A stretch of 64,000 bases of DNA, taken from contig NZ_CP132744.1 of assembly GCF_037477895.1 (NCBI RefSeq), positions 2,696,409 to 2,760,408 on the forward strand, in the 5' to 3' direction. Shown here one piece after another: positions 1 to 8,859 of this stretch. Under the pieces are notes generated by a model. That model searched no databases. It had not been told where the DNA came from and worked only from the letters and a program-made list of their open reading frames with translations. The DNA comes from Mycetohabitans endofungorum. Its GTDB lineage: Bacteria > Pseudomonadota > Gammaproteobacteria > Burkholderiales > Burkholderiaceae. A program made the position numbers and the translations under genes. Each line of letters begins with the position of its first letter. Positions within the stretch are counted from its first letter, which is position 1.

Positions 1-2
1 GA

Positions 3-146
3 AACGCGGAGTTTGCAACGGTCATGAAGGTTGTGCGCGCGTTGGGACTGCATTTGACCATCACTGCATCGCCCGTGCATGCGGCGGAGCCTGCTCCCGC
101 GCCGGCGCCAACTCGGACGCGCGTGCGTACCGCCGCGCACGCGTAA
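3..146 (+). CDS. HigA-like antitoxin, C-terminal end (partial)
   Basis: An open frame enters from the left window edge and stops with TAA at 144-146. Its first residues, NAEFATVMKVVRALGLHLTI, match the conserved end of the HTH domain of 'putative addiction module antidote' proteins (HigA-type antitoxins), followed by an Ala/Pro/Arg-rich tail. Such proteins repress their own operon and neutralise a RelE/HigB-type toxin; the toxin gene would lie upstream, outside the window. The gene sits at the structural-gene end of the P2-like prophage, a usual place for accessory genes. The start and most of the DNA-binding domain cannot be seen. Confidence 0.6.
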   Translation, partial: NAEFATVMKVVRALGLHLTITASPVHAAEPAPAPAPTRTRVRTAAHA

Positions 147-148
147 CG

Positions 149-379
149 TCATTGGCGGCTGAATGCGATCGGTGTCGCTGGCGCAATGGCGTATGGACCG
201 AAGCGAACCTGCCGCGGCTGGATTCCGTGGCGCCCGAATACGCGTGCGGCAGTGTCTGACATGCCGAACCCGCCCGAGTTGCTTGGCACGATGCCGAGCA
301 GTTGCAGCGGCAAGCGATGCGCGGCAAGTCGATCCTCACGCGTTACATTCTTGCAGAACTCGTCTTTCACGGCGATTTC
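149..379 (-). pseudogene. relic of a second phage portal gene (C-terminal part)
   Basis: The minus-strand frame here contains AAHRLPLQLLGIVPSNSGGF and DTAARVFGR, which line up with AAHRVPPQLLGIVPGNTGGF and DTAAKVFGR near the end of the intact portal gene at 419-1489. About 15 residues present in the intact gene (around AFNEWAGDEI) are missing, and the remainder resumes at FGPYAIAPA. Nothing of the N-terminal three quarters is visible. It is a decayed duplicate, either of this prophage's own portal gene or from a second P2-like phage that once lay alongside. It is not expected to make a functional protein. Confidence 0.75.
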
Positions 380-418
380 GGATTGAACCCGGCGTGACTG
401 CCGACACGGCATGATGCG

Positions 419-1489
419 TTAGGCTGATGCCACGCCGATGGCTGGCGCGGCACCATTCGCGGCAGGCATATCGATCGCATACGGCACAAACCGCACGATT
501 TCGTCACCCGCCCACTCGTTGAACGCGAGGAACTGCGCCTGCAATGGCACAATTTCATTGCGCCCGAACACCTTCGCGGCGGTATCCGCTGCCCCAAAGC
601 CGCCGGTATTGCCCGGTACGATCCCCAGCAACTGTGGCGGTACGCGGTGCGCAGCGAGCAAATCGTCGCGTGTGACGTTCTTGATATTGAAGAACTCATC
701 CTTGGCGGCCACTTCCGACACCGGAATCAGCTGGATCCCGTCTTTCTTGCCATGGGGCGCGTAGTAAAAAAGGTTACGGAAATTGCCCGGCCCCTTCGCG
801 CTTTTAAGCGCGGCGCGCATGTCGTCGATGTCGTCCTGATTCTGTGCCGGATCCGTCACGTACAAGATGAAACCGGCATGGCTGCCATTCTCGTAGTAGC
901 GACGTCGAAAGAGCGTCGATGACTCGTTGAGCCACGCCGCGTGTAGCGCGCCGAGGTACTCGGGCAAGCCATACACTTCCTGATTTACGTCCGGCTCGGC
1001 CAAATGGTGGATTGTGCCGGGCGTAAATTCGTGCACGGGCCGCCATCCATCTGTCTGTGCATACCGCTCCAGGTCCGTGGCGCGACGCACGTACTTGGCT
1101 GGCACCGCTTCGAATTTGAGCGTGCCGCCCAGCCGGTTCGTCTGCCGCTCAAGGTACCCGTTGCCGAACATCAAAAAGTCCAGCGCCCAGCGGCGGAACG
1201 TGTCGCGCGACAGCAGCCGGTGCGGCACGAACGTGGACGAGAGTACATTGCGCTTGAAGTACAGCGCCGACGCGTGATGCGTGCCAGCTCGGAACGACTT
1301 CGCTAAGCCCGACCAGCTCACCGGCGGCTCGTACCATCCATTGATGGTCGCCAACTCCGTGTAGTCGAGCAGCTCGGCGCGATTGAGCACCGGCACTGGA
1401 TCGCCAAACGTGAAGGCGCTCGCCCGAGCACGGCAGCGTCGGGCTGACAGGTTGTGAGCGCGCCTTTGCCGCTCGGTTTTTCCCATCAT
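419..1489 (-). CDS. Q: phage portal protein (P2 gpQ family)
   Basis: The 356-residue product belongs to the PBSX/P2 portal family, the dodecameric ring at the unique capsid vertex through which DNA is packaged and ejected. Family signatures include GNGYLER in the middle, the HLAEPDVNQEVYGLPEYLGA stretch, and the C-terminal AAHRVPPQLLGIVP and DTAAKVFGRNE blocks. The start is the first of two adjacent ATGs at 1489: a GGAG lies eight bases upstream and the ATG overlaps the terminase stop as ATGA, implying translational coupling. A longer frame reaches 1570 but lies inside the terminase gene. Length fits the family (P2 gpQ is 344 residues). Confidence 0.93.
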   Translation of the reverse strand: MMGKTERQRRAHNLSARRCRARASAFTFGDPVPVLNRAELLDYTELATINGWYEPPVSWSGLAKSFRAGTHHASALYFKRNVLSSTFVPHRLLSRDTFRRWALDFLMFGNGYLERQTNRLGGTLKFEAVPAKYVRRATDLERYAQTDGWRPVHEFTPGTIHHLAEPDVNQEVYGLPEYLGALHAAWLNESSTLFRRRYYENGSHAGFILYVTDPAQNQDDIDDMRAALKSAKGPGNFRNLFYYAPHGKKDGIQLIPVSEVAAKDEFFNIKNVTRDDLLAAHRVPPQLLGIVPGNTGGFGAADTAAKVFGRNEIVPLQAQFLAFNEWAGDEIVRFVPYAIDMPAANGAAPAIGVASA

Positions 1490-3252
1490 GAACAAATCTC
1501 CATAAATCCAGCATGACGAGCCGCCATGCCTTCGAGCGGCTCGTTCGATATCGCGTGCAGCACTGCCCAAGCGAGATCCGCGTGACCGGTTTGCTCGCTG
1601 CGGCTGGCCTCATACGTCACCTGACGGCCGCTGGCGGTCAGCGTCTTGCGAATGGCCATAAACGACTGCGCCATGTCGGTCCAACCCGCATCGAACTGCA
1701 ACCGGGCATGGCCCACCACCGACAGCCCTTTGAGCACGAGCCGGCCCTTCACTTCCGGCGAGTAATTAAACGCAACCACCCGCGGGTAAAACTGACGCAC
1801 GAGCTGATAGACGCCCTGCCCGATGCCGGTCGTATCGATCGCCATATACGTGACGGTGTAACGCTGCGTGATCTGCTCGATGCTGCGCGCCTGCGCTTCG
1901 AAGTCCAGGCCGCGCCACTGGTGCTTTTCCAGTATGCGGAAGGGACCGTCGGCCACCAGCGGCGGCGCCACGACGACGCACCCGGCCGAATCCCCCGACA
2001 GCGCCGGGTCGTAGCCGACCCACACCGGGCGGTCACCGAACGGGCGCGCCGCGAGCGGTTTGAAGTCGTCCGTCCACTCCTGCCATGAATCGACCATGCA
2101 GCGCTGCAAGTCGGCGAGCCGGAAAATCGACGCGGTGTCGTCGATGAACTGGCACATTAGCAAGTTCGCGTACTCGTCGGCGCTGTACTCATCACGCAGC
2201 TCGGCCAAGTCAAAGAGCGTGCAGCCGGCCGCCGCCGCATCCTCGACGGTGACGATCTGACGCCACTGCCGGTCCTCGCACAGTCGGCCACGGGCCAGCG
2301 CTTGATGTGAGCTGTCGAGGTGGAAGTGCTCGGCCTTTGCCCGCCCTCGGTTGCGGTGCTCGCCACTCCAAAACGGATACGCTTCATGGCTCATGCTCGA
2401 TGGCGTCGAAAAGTAGGTCTTGCGCCAGTGCTGATGCATCGCCATGCCGGAGGCGACTTTATTCAGCTCGCGAAAGCGCGGCACCCAAAAATACTCGTCG
2501 AAATAGAAGTTGCCGTGATAGCTCTGGGCAGTACGCGCGTTCGTGCCGAGGAAATACAGTATTGCTTCGTTCGGCAACACGATCGGATCGCCCGTCAAAT
2601 CAACGTCGGCCGCTTCGCGCGCGAACTGCGTGATGTACTGGCGGAACACATGTGCCTGCGCGCGACTGGCGGACAAAAAAATCTGGTTGCGTCCCGTGTC
2701 GAGCGCATCGACCAGCGCCTCGCGTGCGAAATACCACGTCGCGCCGATCTGCCGTGACTTCAGAATGTTGCGCGTGCGGTGCTGCCCGGCGCGCCACCAC
2801 ACCTTTTGGTAGTCGAACAGCGACGCGCGAAACGCGTCAACCAGGCTCTCGCGTTGCGCGTCACTGAAATCGTTACGCGTTGGCTTTTTCTTCGGCGCGG
2901 CATTACGTGCCGCGATATGAAGATTGAGATCCGCTTCCCGGCCACTTTCGCCGTACTTGCGCACGCGCGCAATGCGTTCGAGTTGGCGCATCAGTAGGTC
3001 AATTTCTTTGTAATCGGCGCCATCCTTCTTCTCCTTAGCGATCAGCGTGTTGACACGCCTCTCAGTCGTGAACTCGACCGTATCGATCGGTGACGCGTTA
3101 TGCCAGCCGTCACGTCGCTTCCATGACTCGACGGTCGCCCGTTTGAGATTCAGATGACGCGCGATGGACGACACACGCCAGCCCTGCCAGTACAGCGCAC
3201 GGGCTTGCTTGCGGAGGTCAACAGAAAGCGGGCGATAGGCAATGTCCGACAT
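1486..3252 (-). CDS. P: terminase large (ATPase) subunit, P2 gpP family
   Basis: The 588-residue motor protein pumps DNA into the capsid and cuts it. Residues 20-50 form a helix-turn-helix (YWQGWRVSSIARHLNL, VESWKRRDGW) typical of P2-type large subunits. The ATPase domain has a deviant Walker A, SRQIGATW, at about 166-173 and a Walker B, FYFDEYFW, at about 249-256. A nuclease-domain acidic motif, VGYDPALSGDS, lies past residue 400. It is transcribed leftward, divergent from the capsid genes, as in P2, and overlaps the portal gene by four bases. Confidence 0.95.
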   Translation of the reverse strand: MSDIAYRPLSVDLRKQARALYWQGWRVSSIARHLNLKRATVESWKRRDGWHNASPIDTVEFTTERRVNTLIAKEKKDGADYKEIDLLMRQLERIARVRKYGESGREADLNLHIAARNAAPKKKPTRNDFSDAQRESLVDAFRASLFDYQKVWWRAGQHRTRNILKSRQIGATWYFAREALVDALDTGRNQIFLSASRAQAHVFRQYITQFAREAADVDLTGDPIVLPNEAILYFLGTNARTAQSYHGNFYFDEYFWVPRFRELNKVASGMAMHQHWRKTYFSTPSSMSHEAYPFWSGEHRNRGRAKAEHFHLDSSHQALARGRLCEDRQWRQIVTVEDAAAAGCTLFDLAELRDEYSADEYANLLMCQFIDDTASIFRLADLQRCMVDSWQEWTDDFKPLAARPFGDRPVWVGYDPALSGDSAGCVVVAPPLVADGPFRILEKHQWRGLDFEAQARSIEQITQRYTVTYMAIDTTGIGQGVYQLVRQFYPRVVAFNYSPEVKGRLVLKGLSVVGHARLQFDAGWTDMAQSFMAIRKTLTASGRQVTYEASRSEQTGHADLAWAVLHAISNEPLEGMAARHAGFMEICS

Positions 3253-3394
3253 GCCGCACAGCGTACCCGCGACACGCGCGCACGCGCAGCGGCGGCGCTA
3301 CGTGCCCGGTGCACACACCGACGCGAATCGTTGAATGTGCATGCGCAAACCGCGACCATCTCCTCCACGCTACCTACCGTCCGTTACGCCTCCC

Positions 3395-4258
3395 ATGCCA
3401 ACCTTGGAACACCCTACCAGCAAGTCGAAGTGGTTTCGCATCGCCGTCGAAGGCGCGACTACCGATGGGCGCACCATCTCGCGCGAGTGGATTGCGCAGA
3501 TGGCGAAGAACTACAGCCGTACGTTGTACGGTGCACGCGTGAATCTCGAACACATCCGTGGCGTGCTGCCCGATGGCCCCTTTAACGCGTATGGTGACGT
3601 GCTCGCACTTGAAGCGCGCGATGAGACCGGCGAGTTTGCCGGCAAGGTGGGGCTGTATGCGCAGATTGAACCGACGCCTAATCTGGTCGAGCTTACGCGC
3701 GCCAAGCAAAAGATTTATACGTCATGCGAGGTGGACCCGTCGTTTGCCGACACCAAGCAAGCGTATCTAGTGGGCCTGGCGGTGACCGACAGTCCAGCGA
3801 GTCTGGGTACCGAGATGCTCACGTTCGCCGCCAGCGCGCAAGCGAACCCGCTTGCGCCGCGTAAGCAATCGCCACAGAACGTGTTTTCCGAAGCGATTGA
3901 AACTGCCATGGAATTTGAGCCGACCGCCCTATCACAGGAGCGCAATGAGTCTGTTTTCTCAAAAATCGCCGACATTTTGGGACTGGTCAAAAAGAAGGAG
4001 CAAAGCGACGACGTACGCTTGACCGACCTCGCGTGTGCGATCGAGGCGATCGCCCAACACAGCGGCGACCAACATACCCGCGTCGAGCACTTGGCCACGC
4101 GCCTCGATCAGTTGAGCGCCGACTTGGCCGCCGAGCGCGATGCGCATGCGGCGACCGCACACGCCCTGGCTGACCTGACCACGGCACTGTCCAAGCAAAG
4201 CAGCGCGCCGCGCCCAGTGGCACTGGGTCAGCGTGGCCCAATCGCCACCGATTGCTAA
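3395..4258 (+). CDS. O: capsid scaffolding protease (P2 gpO family)
   Basis: The 287-residue product has a serine protease domain at the N-terminus and a scaffold domain at the C-terminus; in P2 it processes itself and the capsid proteins. Candidate catalytic residues with P2-like spacing are Asp24 (TTDGRTI), His53 (NLEHIRG) and Ser110 (IYTSCEV). The C-terminal half is charged and predicted helical. The start at 3395 (MPTLEHPTSK) is chosen because conservation begins there; the frame is open further upstream but those residues are not family-like, and no clear ribosome-binding site is seen. The major capsid gene follows after 36 bases. Confidence 0.92.
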   Translation: MPTLEHPTSKSKWFRIAVEGATTDGRTISREWIAQMAKNYSRTLYGARVNLEHIRGVLPDGPFNAYGDVLALEARDETGEFAGKVGLYAQIEPTPNLVELTRAKQKIYTSCEVDPSFADTKQAYLVGLAVTDSPASLGTEMLTFAASAQANPLAPRKQSPQNVFSEAIETAMEFEPTALSQERNESVFSKIADILGLVKKKEQSDDVRLTDLACAIEAIAQHSGDQHTRVEHLATRLDQLSADLAAERDAHAATAHALADLTTALSKQSSAPRPVALGQRGPIATDC

Positions 4259-4294
4259 CCCGCTCCTCTTTTACGTTTTCCGGAGACCGACTCC

Positions 4295-5356
4295 ATGCGC
4301 AACACCACTCGGCAAAAGTTCAACGCGTTCACCGCCCAGCTTGCCGAACTCAATGGCGTGCCAAACGCAGCCGAGAAGTTCACGGTCGAGCCCAGCGTGC
4401 AGCAGACGCTCGAAAATCGGCTGACCGAATCAAGCGAATTCCTGCAACGCATCAACGTAATTGGCGTGGTCGAGCAGCAAGGCCAAAAACTGGGCCTGGG
4501 AGTGGGTTCACCAATCGCCAGTACGACCGACACGTCGGTCAAAGACCGCACGACGGTCGATGCCACGGACCTAGATCCGAGTGGGTACTTTTGCACAAAG
4601 ACCGACTTCGATACGCACCTGACCTATGCGAAGCTGGACGCGTGGGCCAAGTTTGACGACTTTCAAATTCGCGTGCGCGATGCGATCGTCAAGCGCCAAG
4701 CGCTCGATCGTATTTGCATCGGCTTCAATGGTACGAGCCGCGCGGCGAGCTCCGATCGTCAGCAACACCCGCTCTTGCAAGACGTCAACAAGGGCTGGTT
4801 GCAAAAGTACCGCGAACAGTCCCCAGAGCGCGTGCTCAGCGAAGGCAAGACATCGGGCAAGATCGCCATTGGTGGCGCGGGCGCGGATTTTGCCACGCTC
4901 GACGCGGCCGTCTACGATGCGCTATCCAATCTGGTCGAACCGTGGTATCAGGACGACACGGCGCTGGTGGTCATCTGCGGTCGAGGCCTGCTACACGACA
5001 AGTATTTCCCGATTCTGAACACGCAAAACGTGCCCAGCGAGCAAATGGCCGCCGACATGATCGTGGGCCAAAAGCGCATCGGTGGGCTGCCAGCCGTGTC
5101 GGTGCCGTACTTTCCCGCCAACGCGTTCCTGATTCAGCGGCTGGACCACTTGTCGATCTACTGGCAGGAAGGCGCGCGGCGCCGTGCAGTCACCGACAAT
5201 CCGAAGCGCGACCGCATCGAGAACTACGAGTCGTCGAACGATGCCTATGTGGTCGAGGACTTTGGCTCGGGCTGTCTCGTGGAAAACATCGAGATTGCCG
5301 CCAAGCACGATGCGAGCGACGACACGAGCCGGGCTCGCGCGAAGGATACGCCGTGA
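4295..5356 (+). CDS. N: major capsid protein (P2 gpN family)
   Basis: The 353-residue protein matches the HK97-fold P2 major capsid family, with the typical opening MRNTTRQKFNAFTAQLAELN, the mid-protein TVDATDLDPSGYFC block, the central GFNGTSRA and DVNKGWLQKYRE motifs, and the end segment YESSNDAYVVEDFG. P2 gpN is 357 residues, so the gene is full length. It follows the protease/scaffold gene, and its stop overlaps the GTG start of the small terminase gene. No defects are seen. Confidence 0.95.
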   Translation: MRNTTRQKFNAFTAQLAELNGVPNAAEKFTVEPSVQQTLENRLTESSEFLQRINVIGVVEQQGQKLGLGVGSPIASTTDTSVKDRTTVDATDLDPSGYFCTKTDFDTHLTYAKLDAWAKFDDFQIRVRDAIVKRQALDRICIGFNGTSRAASSDRQQHPLLQDVNKGWLQKYREQSPERVLSEGKTSGKIAIGGAGADFATLDAAVYDALSNLVEPWYQDDTALVVICGRGLLHDKYFPILNTQNVPSEQMAADMIVGQKRIGGLPAVSVPYFPANAFLIQRLDHLSIYWQEGARRRAVTDNPKRDRIENYESSNDAYVVEDFGSGCLVENIEIAAKHDASDDTSRARAKDTP

Positions 5357-6066
5357 TCAGTCTGGCCAAACGTCACATTGAGCGCGTGCGGGCTGCCAAG
5401 ACGGCCACGCTGGCGCAGTCGGGCGAATCGCTCATCGGGGCAAGTCACTATGAGTTGATGCTGGCCAAACTCGCCAGTGACAAGCGACGCTTGAAGGCGA
5501 TCCAGTCCGTGGCCCGCAAAATCGACGTGAAGCGCGAGGTGCTGCCTGACTATGCCGCCTATGTGGACGGTGCCCTTGCAGGCGGACGCGGTGCGCAGGA
5601 CGATGTGCTGATGACTGTCATGATTTGGCGCATCGACGCCGGCGATTATGCCGGCGCACTGGACATCGCGCGGTACGCGCTGCGGCATGGCCTGACGCTA
5701 CCCGACCAGTATGAGCGCTCGACGGCGGCCGCCATCGCCGAAGAGTTTGCAGACGCGGCACTGGCCGCACTACGCGATGGTGGCCCGTTCGACGCCACGC
5801 AGCTGGCTGAGGTGCATGCGCTCACGCAGTCGTGCGACATGCACGATCCGATCCGCGCGAAGCTGCACAAAGCGTTGGGGCTGCTGGACATGCGAGCCAT
5901 CGGTTGCGACAGCCTGGATGACGCCAGCGATCGAGCGCGAGCGCAGGCGGCCTTAGCGAGCCTGCGCGAGGCATTGCGGCTCGATGCGCGATCCGGCGTA
6001 AAACAGAGCATCGCTCGACTCGACTCGATGTTGAGCGCCGCGCACGGCTTAGCCGCGCGTTTGTAA
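5353..6066 (+). CDS. M: terminase small (endonuclease) subunit, P2 gpM family
   Basis: The 237-residue product is the P2-type small terminase, which recognises cos and works with the ATPase subunit. Conserved stretches are SLAKRHIERV near the start, YELMLAKLASDKRRLKAIQS, and the central DDVLMTVMIWRIDAGDYAGA. The frame is open far upstream inside the capsid gene, but family similarity begins at the GTG at 5353, which overlaps the capsid stop as GTGA. This is the usual coupled arrangement, so GTG is taken as the start. Confidence 0.92.
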   Translation: MISLAKRHIERVRAAKTATLAQSGESLIGASHYELMLAKLASDKRRLKAIQSVARKIDVKREVLPDYAAYVDGALAGGRGAQDDVLMTVMIWRIDAGDYAGALDIARYALRHGLTLPDQYERSTAAAIAEEFADAALAALRDGGPFDATQLAEVHALTQSCDMHDPIRAKLHKALGLLDMRAIGCDSLDDASDRARAQAALASLREALRLDARSGVKQSIARLDSMLSAAHGLAARL

Positions 6067-6165
6067 CGAGCCCCTACGGCCATGGCGGCACCGGCGTTCC
6101 TTCGCCACACCTGACGGCAACGCGAGGCGAACGTCGGTCCACCGCCATCTACCGACCTCGAAACC

Positions 6166-6657
6166 ATGAGCGGCTTTTTTGCCATCCCCGATACGCCCGG
6201 TCGCGCGGTAGCGCGCCCGCCCGCTACACCAGGCACCGTCGCCAACGACGGGTGGTTTCCTGATATTGATCTCGCCGGCCTGCGCGATGCGATGCGGCTC
6301 GATGGCACGATCACGGACGAACGGTTGCGCCTAGCCACACTGGACGCGCTCGCCAGCGTCAATGACGAATTGGCAACGTGGCAGGCCGCCCAGGTCGCGG
6401 CCGGCCACGCCGATCTAGCCAGTGTGCCAGCACCGCACGTCGATGGTGTCAGCGTGCACGTCGTGCGCTATCGCCGCGCGATTTACCACCGCGTGCGAGC
6501 CGACGTGTTGGAGCAGTATCGCGGCTACGACACAACCAAGGCCGGCGCCAGTCGCACTGAAGATGTCACAGACGCGATCAGCGAAGCGCGGCGTAACGTG
6601 CGGTGGGCGATCAACGCGATTCGCGGCATCCCACTGTCAACGATCGAGTTGATCTAA
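6166..6657 (+). CDS. L: head completion/stabilization protein (P2 gpL family)
   Basis: The 163-residue product matches P2 gpL, which closes the capsid after packaging and links to the tail. Features include the N-terminal GWFPDIDLAGLRDAMRLDGT, the TLDALASVNDELATW helix and the C-terminal YDTTKAG...DVTDAISEARRNVRWA block. About 100 bases without a gene separate it from the small terminase. Its TAA stop overlaps the ATG of the next gene (TAATG), pointing to coupled translation. Confidence 0.9.
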   Translation: MSGFFAIPDTPGRAVARPPATPGTVANDGWFPDIDLAGLRDAMRLDGTITDERLRLATLDALASVNDELATWQAAQVAAGHADLASVPAPHVDGVSVHVVRYRRAIYHRVRADVLEQYRGYDTTKAGASRTEDVTDAISEARRNVRWAINAIRGIPLSTIELI

Positions 6658-6863
6658 TGAAAGTCATTTCACGCCAAGGCGATACGCTTGACGCGCTGTG
6701 CTGGCGCCATTACGGACGCACCGATGGCACCGTCGAAGCCGCGCTGCAGGCCAATCCAGGATTGGCGGAGCTGGGCGTGATATTGCCAATCGGCACTGTC
6801 GTCGAGCTGCCCGACGCAAGCGCAATCGCGAGCACCGCGCCACTTGTGCAACTGTTTGATTGA
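6657..6863 (+). CDS. X: tail protein X (LysM-like, P2 gpX family)
   Basis: The 68-residue product has the short LysM-like fold of P2 gpX: an opening QGDTLDALCWRHYG, a central GTVEAALQANPGLA and an ending ILPIGTVVELPD. The family is needed for tail assembly. The start overlaps the head-completion gene stop by one base. Length equals the family's usual size (P2 gpX is 67 residues). Confidence 0.92.
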   Translation: MKVISRQGDTLDALCWRHYGRTDGTVEAALQANPGLAELGVILPIGTVVELPDASAIASTAPLVQLFD

Positions 6864-6880
6864 CAGAGGACCTGTCCGAT

Positions 6881-7225
6881 ATGGCCGAACCTAACACCAC
6901 TACCGCAGCGGCGTTATCCGTTGTGATCGGCATCGTCAGCGTTGTGCCTGGCGTCGACGGTAATGCACTGATTGGTGCCTTCACCGGCGCGGCCCTCGTG
7001 GTCGTTTCCTCGAAGGATATGGGGTTATTGAAGCGCACCGCGTATCTACTGATCTCGCTGGTGATGGGGTATCTCGCCGCACCGGAAATTGTGCATGCCA
7101 CACCGATACGATCGAGCGGCGTGGCCGCGTTCTTCGCTGCGGCACTGGTCATCGTCGTGACGCTGCAATTGATCGAGCGAGTCAAGTCGGCCGATATCTT
7201 TGTGTTTCTCAAAAGGAACCGGTGA
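6881..7225 (+). CDS. phage holin-like membrane protein
   Basis: The 114-residue protein is strongly hydrophobic, with four possible membrane segments: ALSVVIGIVSVVPGV, ALIGAFTGAALVVVS, TAYLLISLVMGYLAAPE and FFAAALVIVVTLQLIE. Its position between gpX and a second small membrane protein, just upstream of the endolysin, marks it as a holin of the type found in Burkholderia P2-like phages. Such proteins permeabilise the inner membrane at lysis. The start at 6881 has a GAGG about ten bases upstream; an upstream in-frame ATG at 6860 lacks one and overlaps gpX. Confidence 0.75.
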   Translation: MAEPNTTTAAALSVVIGIVSVVPGVDGNALIGAFTGAALVVVSSKDMGLLKRTAYLLISLVMGYLAAPEIVHATPIRSSGVAAFFAAALVIVVTLQLIERVKSADIFVFLKRNR

Positions 7226-7226
7226 C

Positions 7227-7505
7227 ATGCAGACATCGCTGACTTTCATCGCGCTCGCCGCCTATCTATGCACACTACTGCGGTTACTCGCTTACCGTCG
7301 GCAAGGTGCGCGGTACCGCAAGTGCATGTCATGGCTCGCGTGGATATTCATGGCTACGTTGGGCGGTACCGCCATCGATCTAGCGCTTCACAACAGGCCC
7401 ATTGATCTATTCGATGCCGCGATGGCAGTCTTCATTGCTGGGTTCGCGTGGGCAGTACGGGGAAACGTGGCACGGTTACTGGACCAGCAGGCACAGACGC
7501 GATGA
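7227..7505 (+). CDS. second holin/antiholin-like membrane protein (phage_holin_3 type)
   Basis: The 92-residue protein has three predicted membrane segments (LTFIALAAYLCTLLRLLAY, SWLAWIFMATLGGTAIDLA, AAMAVFIAGFAWAV) and a charged C-terminus, matching the phage_holin_3_7 type in the lysis cassettes of Burkholderia P2-like phages. An AAGGAA lies about ten bases before the ATG. The stop overlaps the endolysin ATG (ATGA). Whether it is the holin or an antiholin to the gene before it cannot be told from sequence. Confidence 0.75.
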   Translation: MQTSLTFIALAAYLCTLLRLLAYRRQGARYRKCMSWLAWIFMATLGGTAIDLALHNRPIDLFDAAMAVFIAGFAWAVRGNVARLLDQQAQTR

Positions 7506-8308
7506 AGATTCTGCGTCTGGGCGATCAAGGGCAAGACGTCGCACTGCTACAGCGGCGGCTGATCCGCGCCGGCTACGGGCCGCAACTCACGCATGTGTAC
7601 GACGCCGCAACTGAGGCGGCCGTCACGGCCTTGCAGATTCACACCGGCCTTGTCGTCGATGGCATCGCCGGACCGAAGACCCTGAACGCACTGGCGCGCG
7701 GCGAGCGAGACTCAAAGCACCTGACTGACGCGGATCTGCAGCGCGCAGTCCACACGCTCGGCGTGTCCATGGCTTGCATTCGCGCAGTCAACGAAGTCGA
7801 ATCGCGCGGCGCCGGTTTTTTGCCCGACGGCAGACCCACGATTCTGTTCGAGCGGCACGTGTTTTGGCAGCGACTGAAGGCGCGCCAGCTGGATCCGGCA
7901 CCGCTCACGGCGAAACACCCAAACATCGTCGCCCCGGTGCGCGGCGGCTACCACGGTGGCGCGGCGGAGTACACGCGGCTGGCGATCGCCGCTCAAATCG
8001 AGTCAGTCGCTGCACATGAGTCGGCCAGCTGGGGCGCGTTTCAGATACTGGGCCAGCATTGGGCGCGGCTCGGCTACGCGAGCGTCGACGATTTCGTCGA
8101 TCGCATGCAGGCAAACGAGGCCGAGCAGCTGGACGCGTTCGTGCGCTTCGTAGCGGCAGACCGACGGCTGCTCGCTGCGTTGCGTGGCCGTCGATGGGTG
8201 CAGTTTGCGCGGCTCTACAACGGCCCCGGTTATAGCCGCAATCTGTATGACACCAAGCTTGCGCAAGCCTATCGCAAGTACGCGCGGGCCACCGAACTCG
8301 CCGCATGA
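7502..8308 (+). CDS. endolysin: peptidoglycan-binding domain plus N-acetylmuramidase
   Basis: The 268-residue lysis enzyme has two domains. Residues 1-65 are a peptidoglycan-binding type 1 domain (LRLGDQGQDVALLQRRLIRAG, VDGIAGPKTLNALA). The rest is an N-acetylmuramidase (DUF3380): AVNEVESRGAGFLPDGRP carries the likely catalytic Glu, followed by FERHVFW, ESASWGAFQILG and RLYNGPGY. There is no signal peptide, so export through the holin lesion is expected. It overlaps the preceding holin gene by four bases and is followed by the spanin pair. Confidence 0.93.
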   Translation: MKILRLGDQGQDVALLQRRLIRAGYGPQLTHVYDAATEAAVTALQIHTGLVVDGIAGPKTLNALARGERDSKHLTDADLQRAVHTLGVSMACIRAVNEVESRGAGFLPDGRPTILFERHVFWQRLKARQLDPAPLTAKHPNIVAPVRGGYHGGAAEYTRLAIAAQIESVAAHESASWGAFQILGQHWARLGYASVDDFVDRMQANEAEQLDAFVRFVAADRRLLAALRGRRWVQFARLYNGPGYSRNLYDTKLAQAYRKYARATELAA

Positions 8309-8318
8309 AGGAGACCGC

Positions 8319-8759
8319 ATGAGATGGGCGCCTTTTCGATGGACGCTGGCCGCCGCCGCGCTGCTGGCGATGGTTACCGAGTGGCACGTCATCCGTACAT
8401 TGCACGTGCAACTGGATGGGGCGCGCACCGCTGAACAGCATGCCATCCAAATGAGCCTCGAGCGTGACGCGATTATCGAGCGACTGTTGCGCGATGCACG
8501 CGAGAAAGACGCGCAGCGTGCGCAACTCGAACGCACGCGCGCGGCGATCAACACGACGCTCGCAGCCTACCAAAAGGCCTTTCGGAGATTGATCGATGAC
8601 AACCAGGCCGTTCGCTCCTGGGCCGCTACTGCTCTGCCTGACGATGTTGTGCGCCTGCACGCCTGCCCCGCCATTACCGGCGCCAAAGATTACACTGAAC
8701 GAATGCGCACGCGTGTCACCGTGCACGATGCCGTCAATGGCGCCGCGCACGAACGGTGA
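8319..8759 (+). CDS. inner-membrane spanin (Rz-like)
   Basis: The 146-residue protein has a short basic N-terminus, one membrane segment (WTLAAAALLAMVTEWHVI) and then a long heptad-rich helix (ISLERDAIIERLL-type pattern, AREKDAQRAQLERTRAAINTTL), the layout of an inner-membrane spanin. With its Rz1 partner it fuses the inner and outer membranes in the last step of lysis. AAGGAG precedes the ATG at 8319. The gene follows the endolysin and contains most of the Rz1 gene in another frame. Confidence 0.85.
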   Translation: MRWAPFRWTLAAAALLAMVTEWHVIRTLHVQLDGARTAEQHAIQMSLERDAIIERLLRDAREKDAQRAQLERTRAAINTTLAAYQKAFRRLIDDNQAVRSWAATALPDDVVRLHACPAITGAKDYTERMRTRVTVHDAVNGAAHER

Positions 8760-8859
8760 ATTGGCTGAGTCGCTGAGCGCGGCCCGCGCCGCGTGGGCCG
8801 CCTGTGCTGCGCAGGTTGACATGATCGTCAAGTGTCAGGTTGCCCATCGCGATGAATAA
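8596..8859 (+). CDS. outer-membrane spanin lipoprotein (Rz1-like), nested in Rz
   Basis: An 87-residue frame begins inside the Rz-like gene and runs past its end. It starts MTTRPFAPGPLLLCLTMLCA, a signal peptide with a lipobox at LCA/C or MLC, followed by the Pro-rich run TPAPPLPAPK typical of Rz1 lipoproteins. The overlap in a different frame is the classic nested spanin arrangement of lambda and P2 (LysB/LysC). The extension after the Pro-rich part is longer than in lambda Rz1. Confidence 0.8.
   Translation: MTTRPFAPGPLLLCLTMLCACTPAPPLPAPKITLNECARVSPCTMPSMAPRTNGELAESLSAARAAWAACAAQVDMIVKCQVAHRDE

Noticed and set aside
4714..5352. Extended N-terminus of the small terminase reaching back into the capsid gene
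   Set aside because: The extra residues are the capsid gene in another frame; family similarity begins at GTG 5353.
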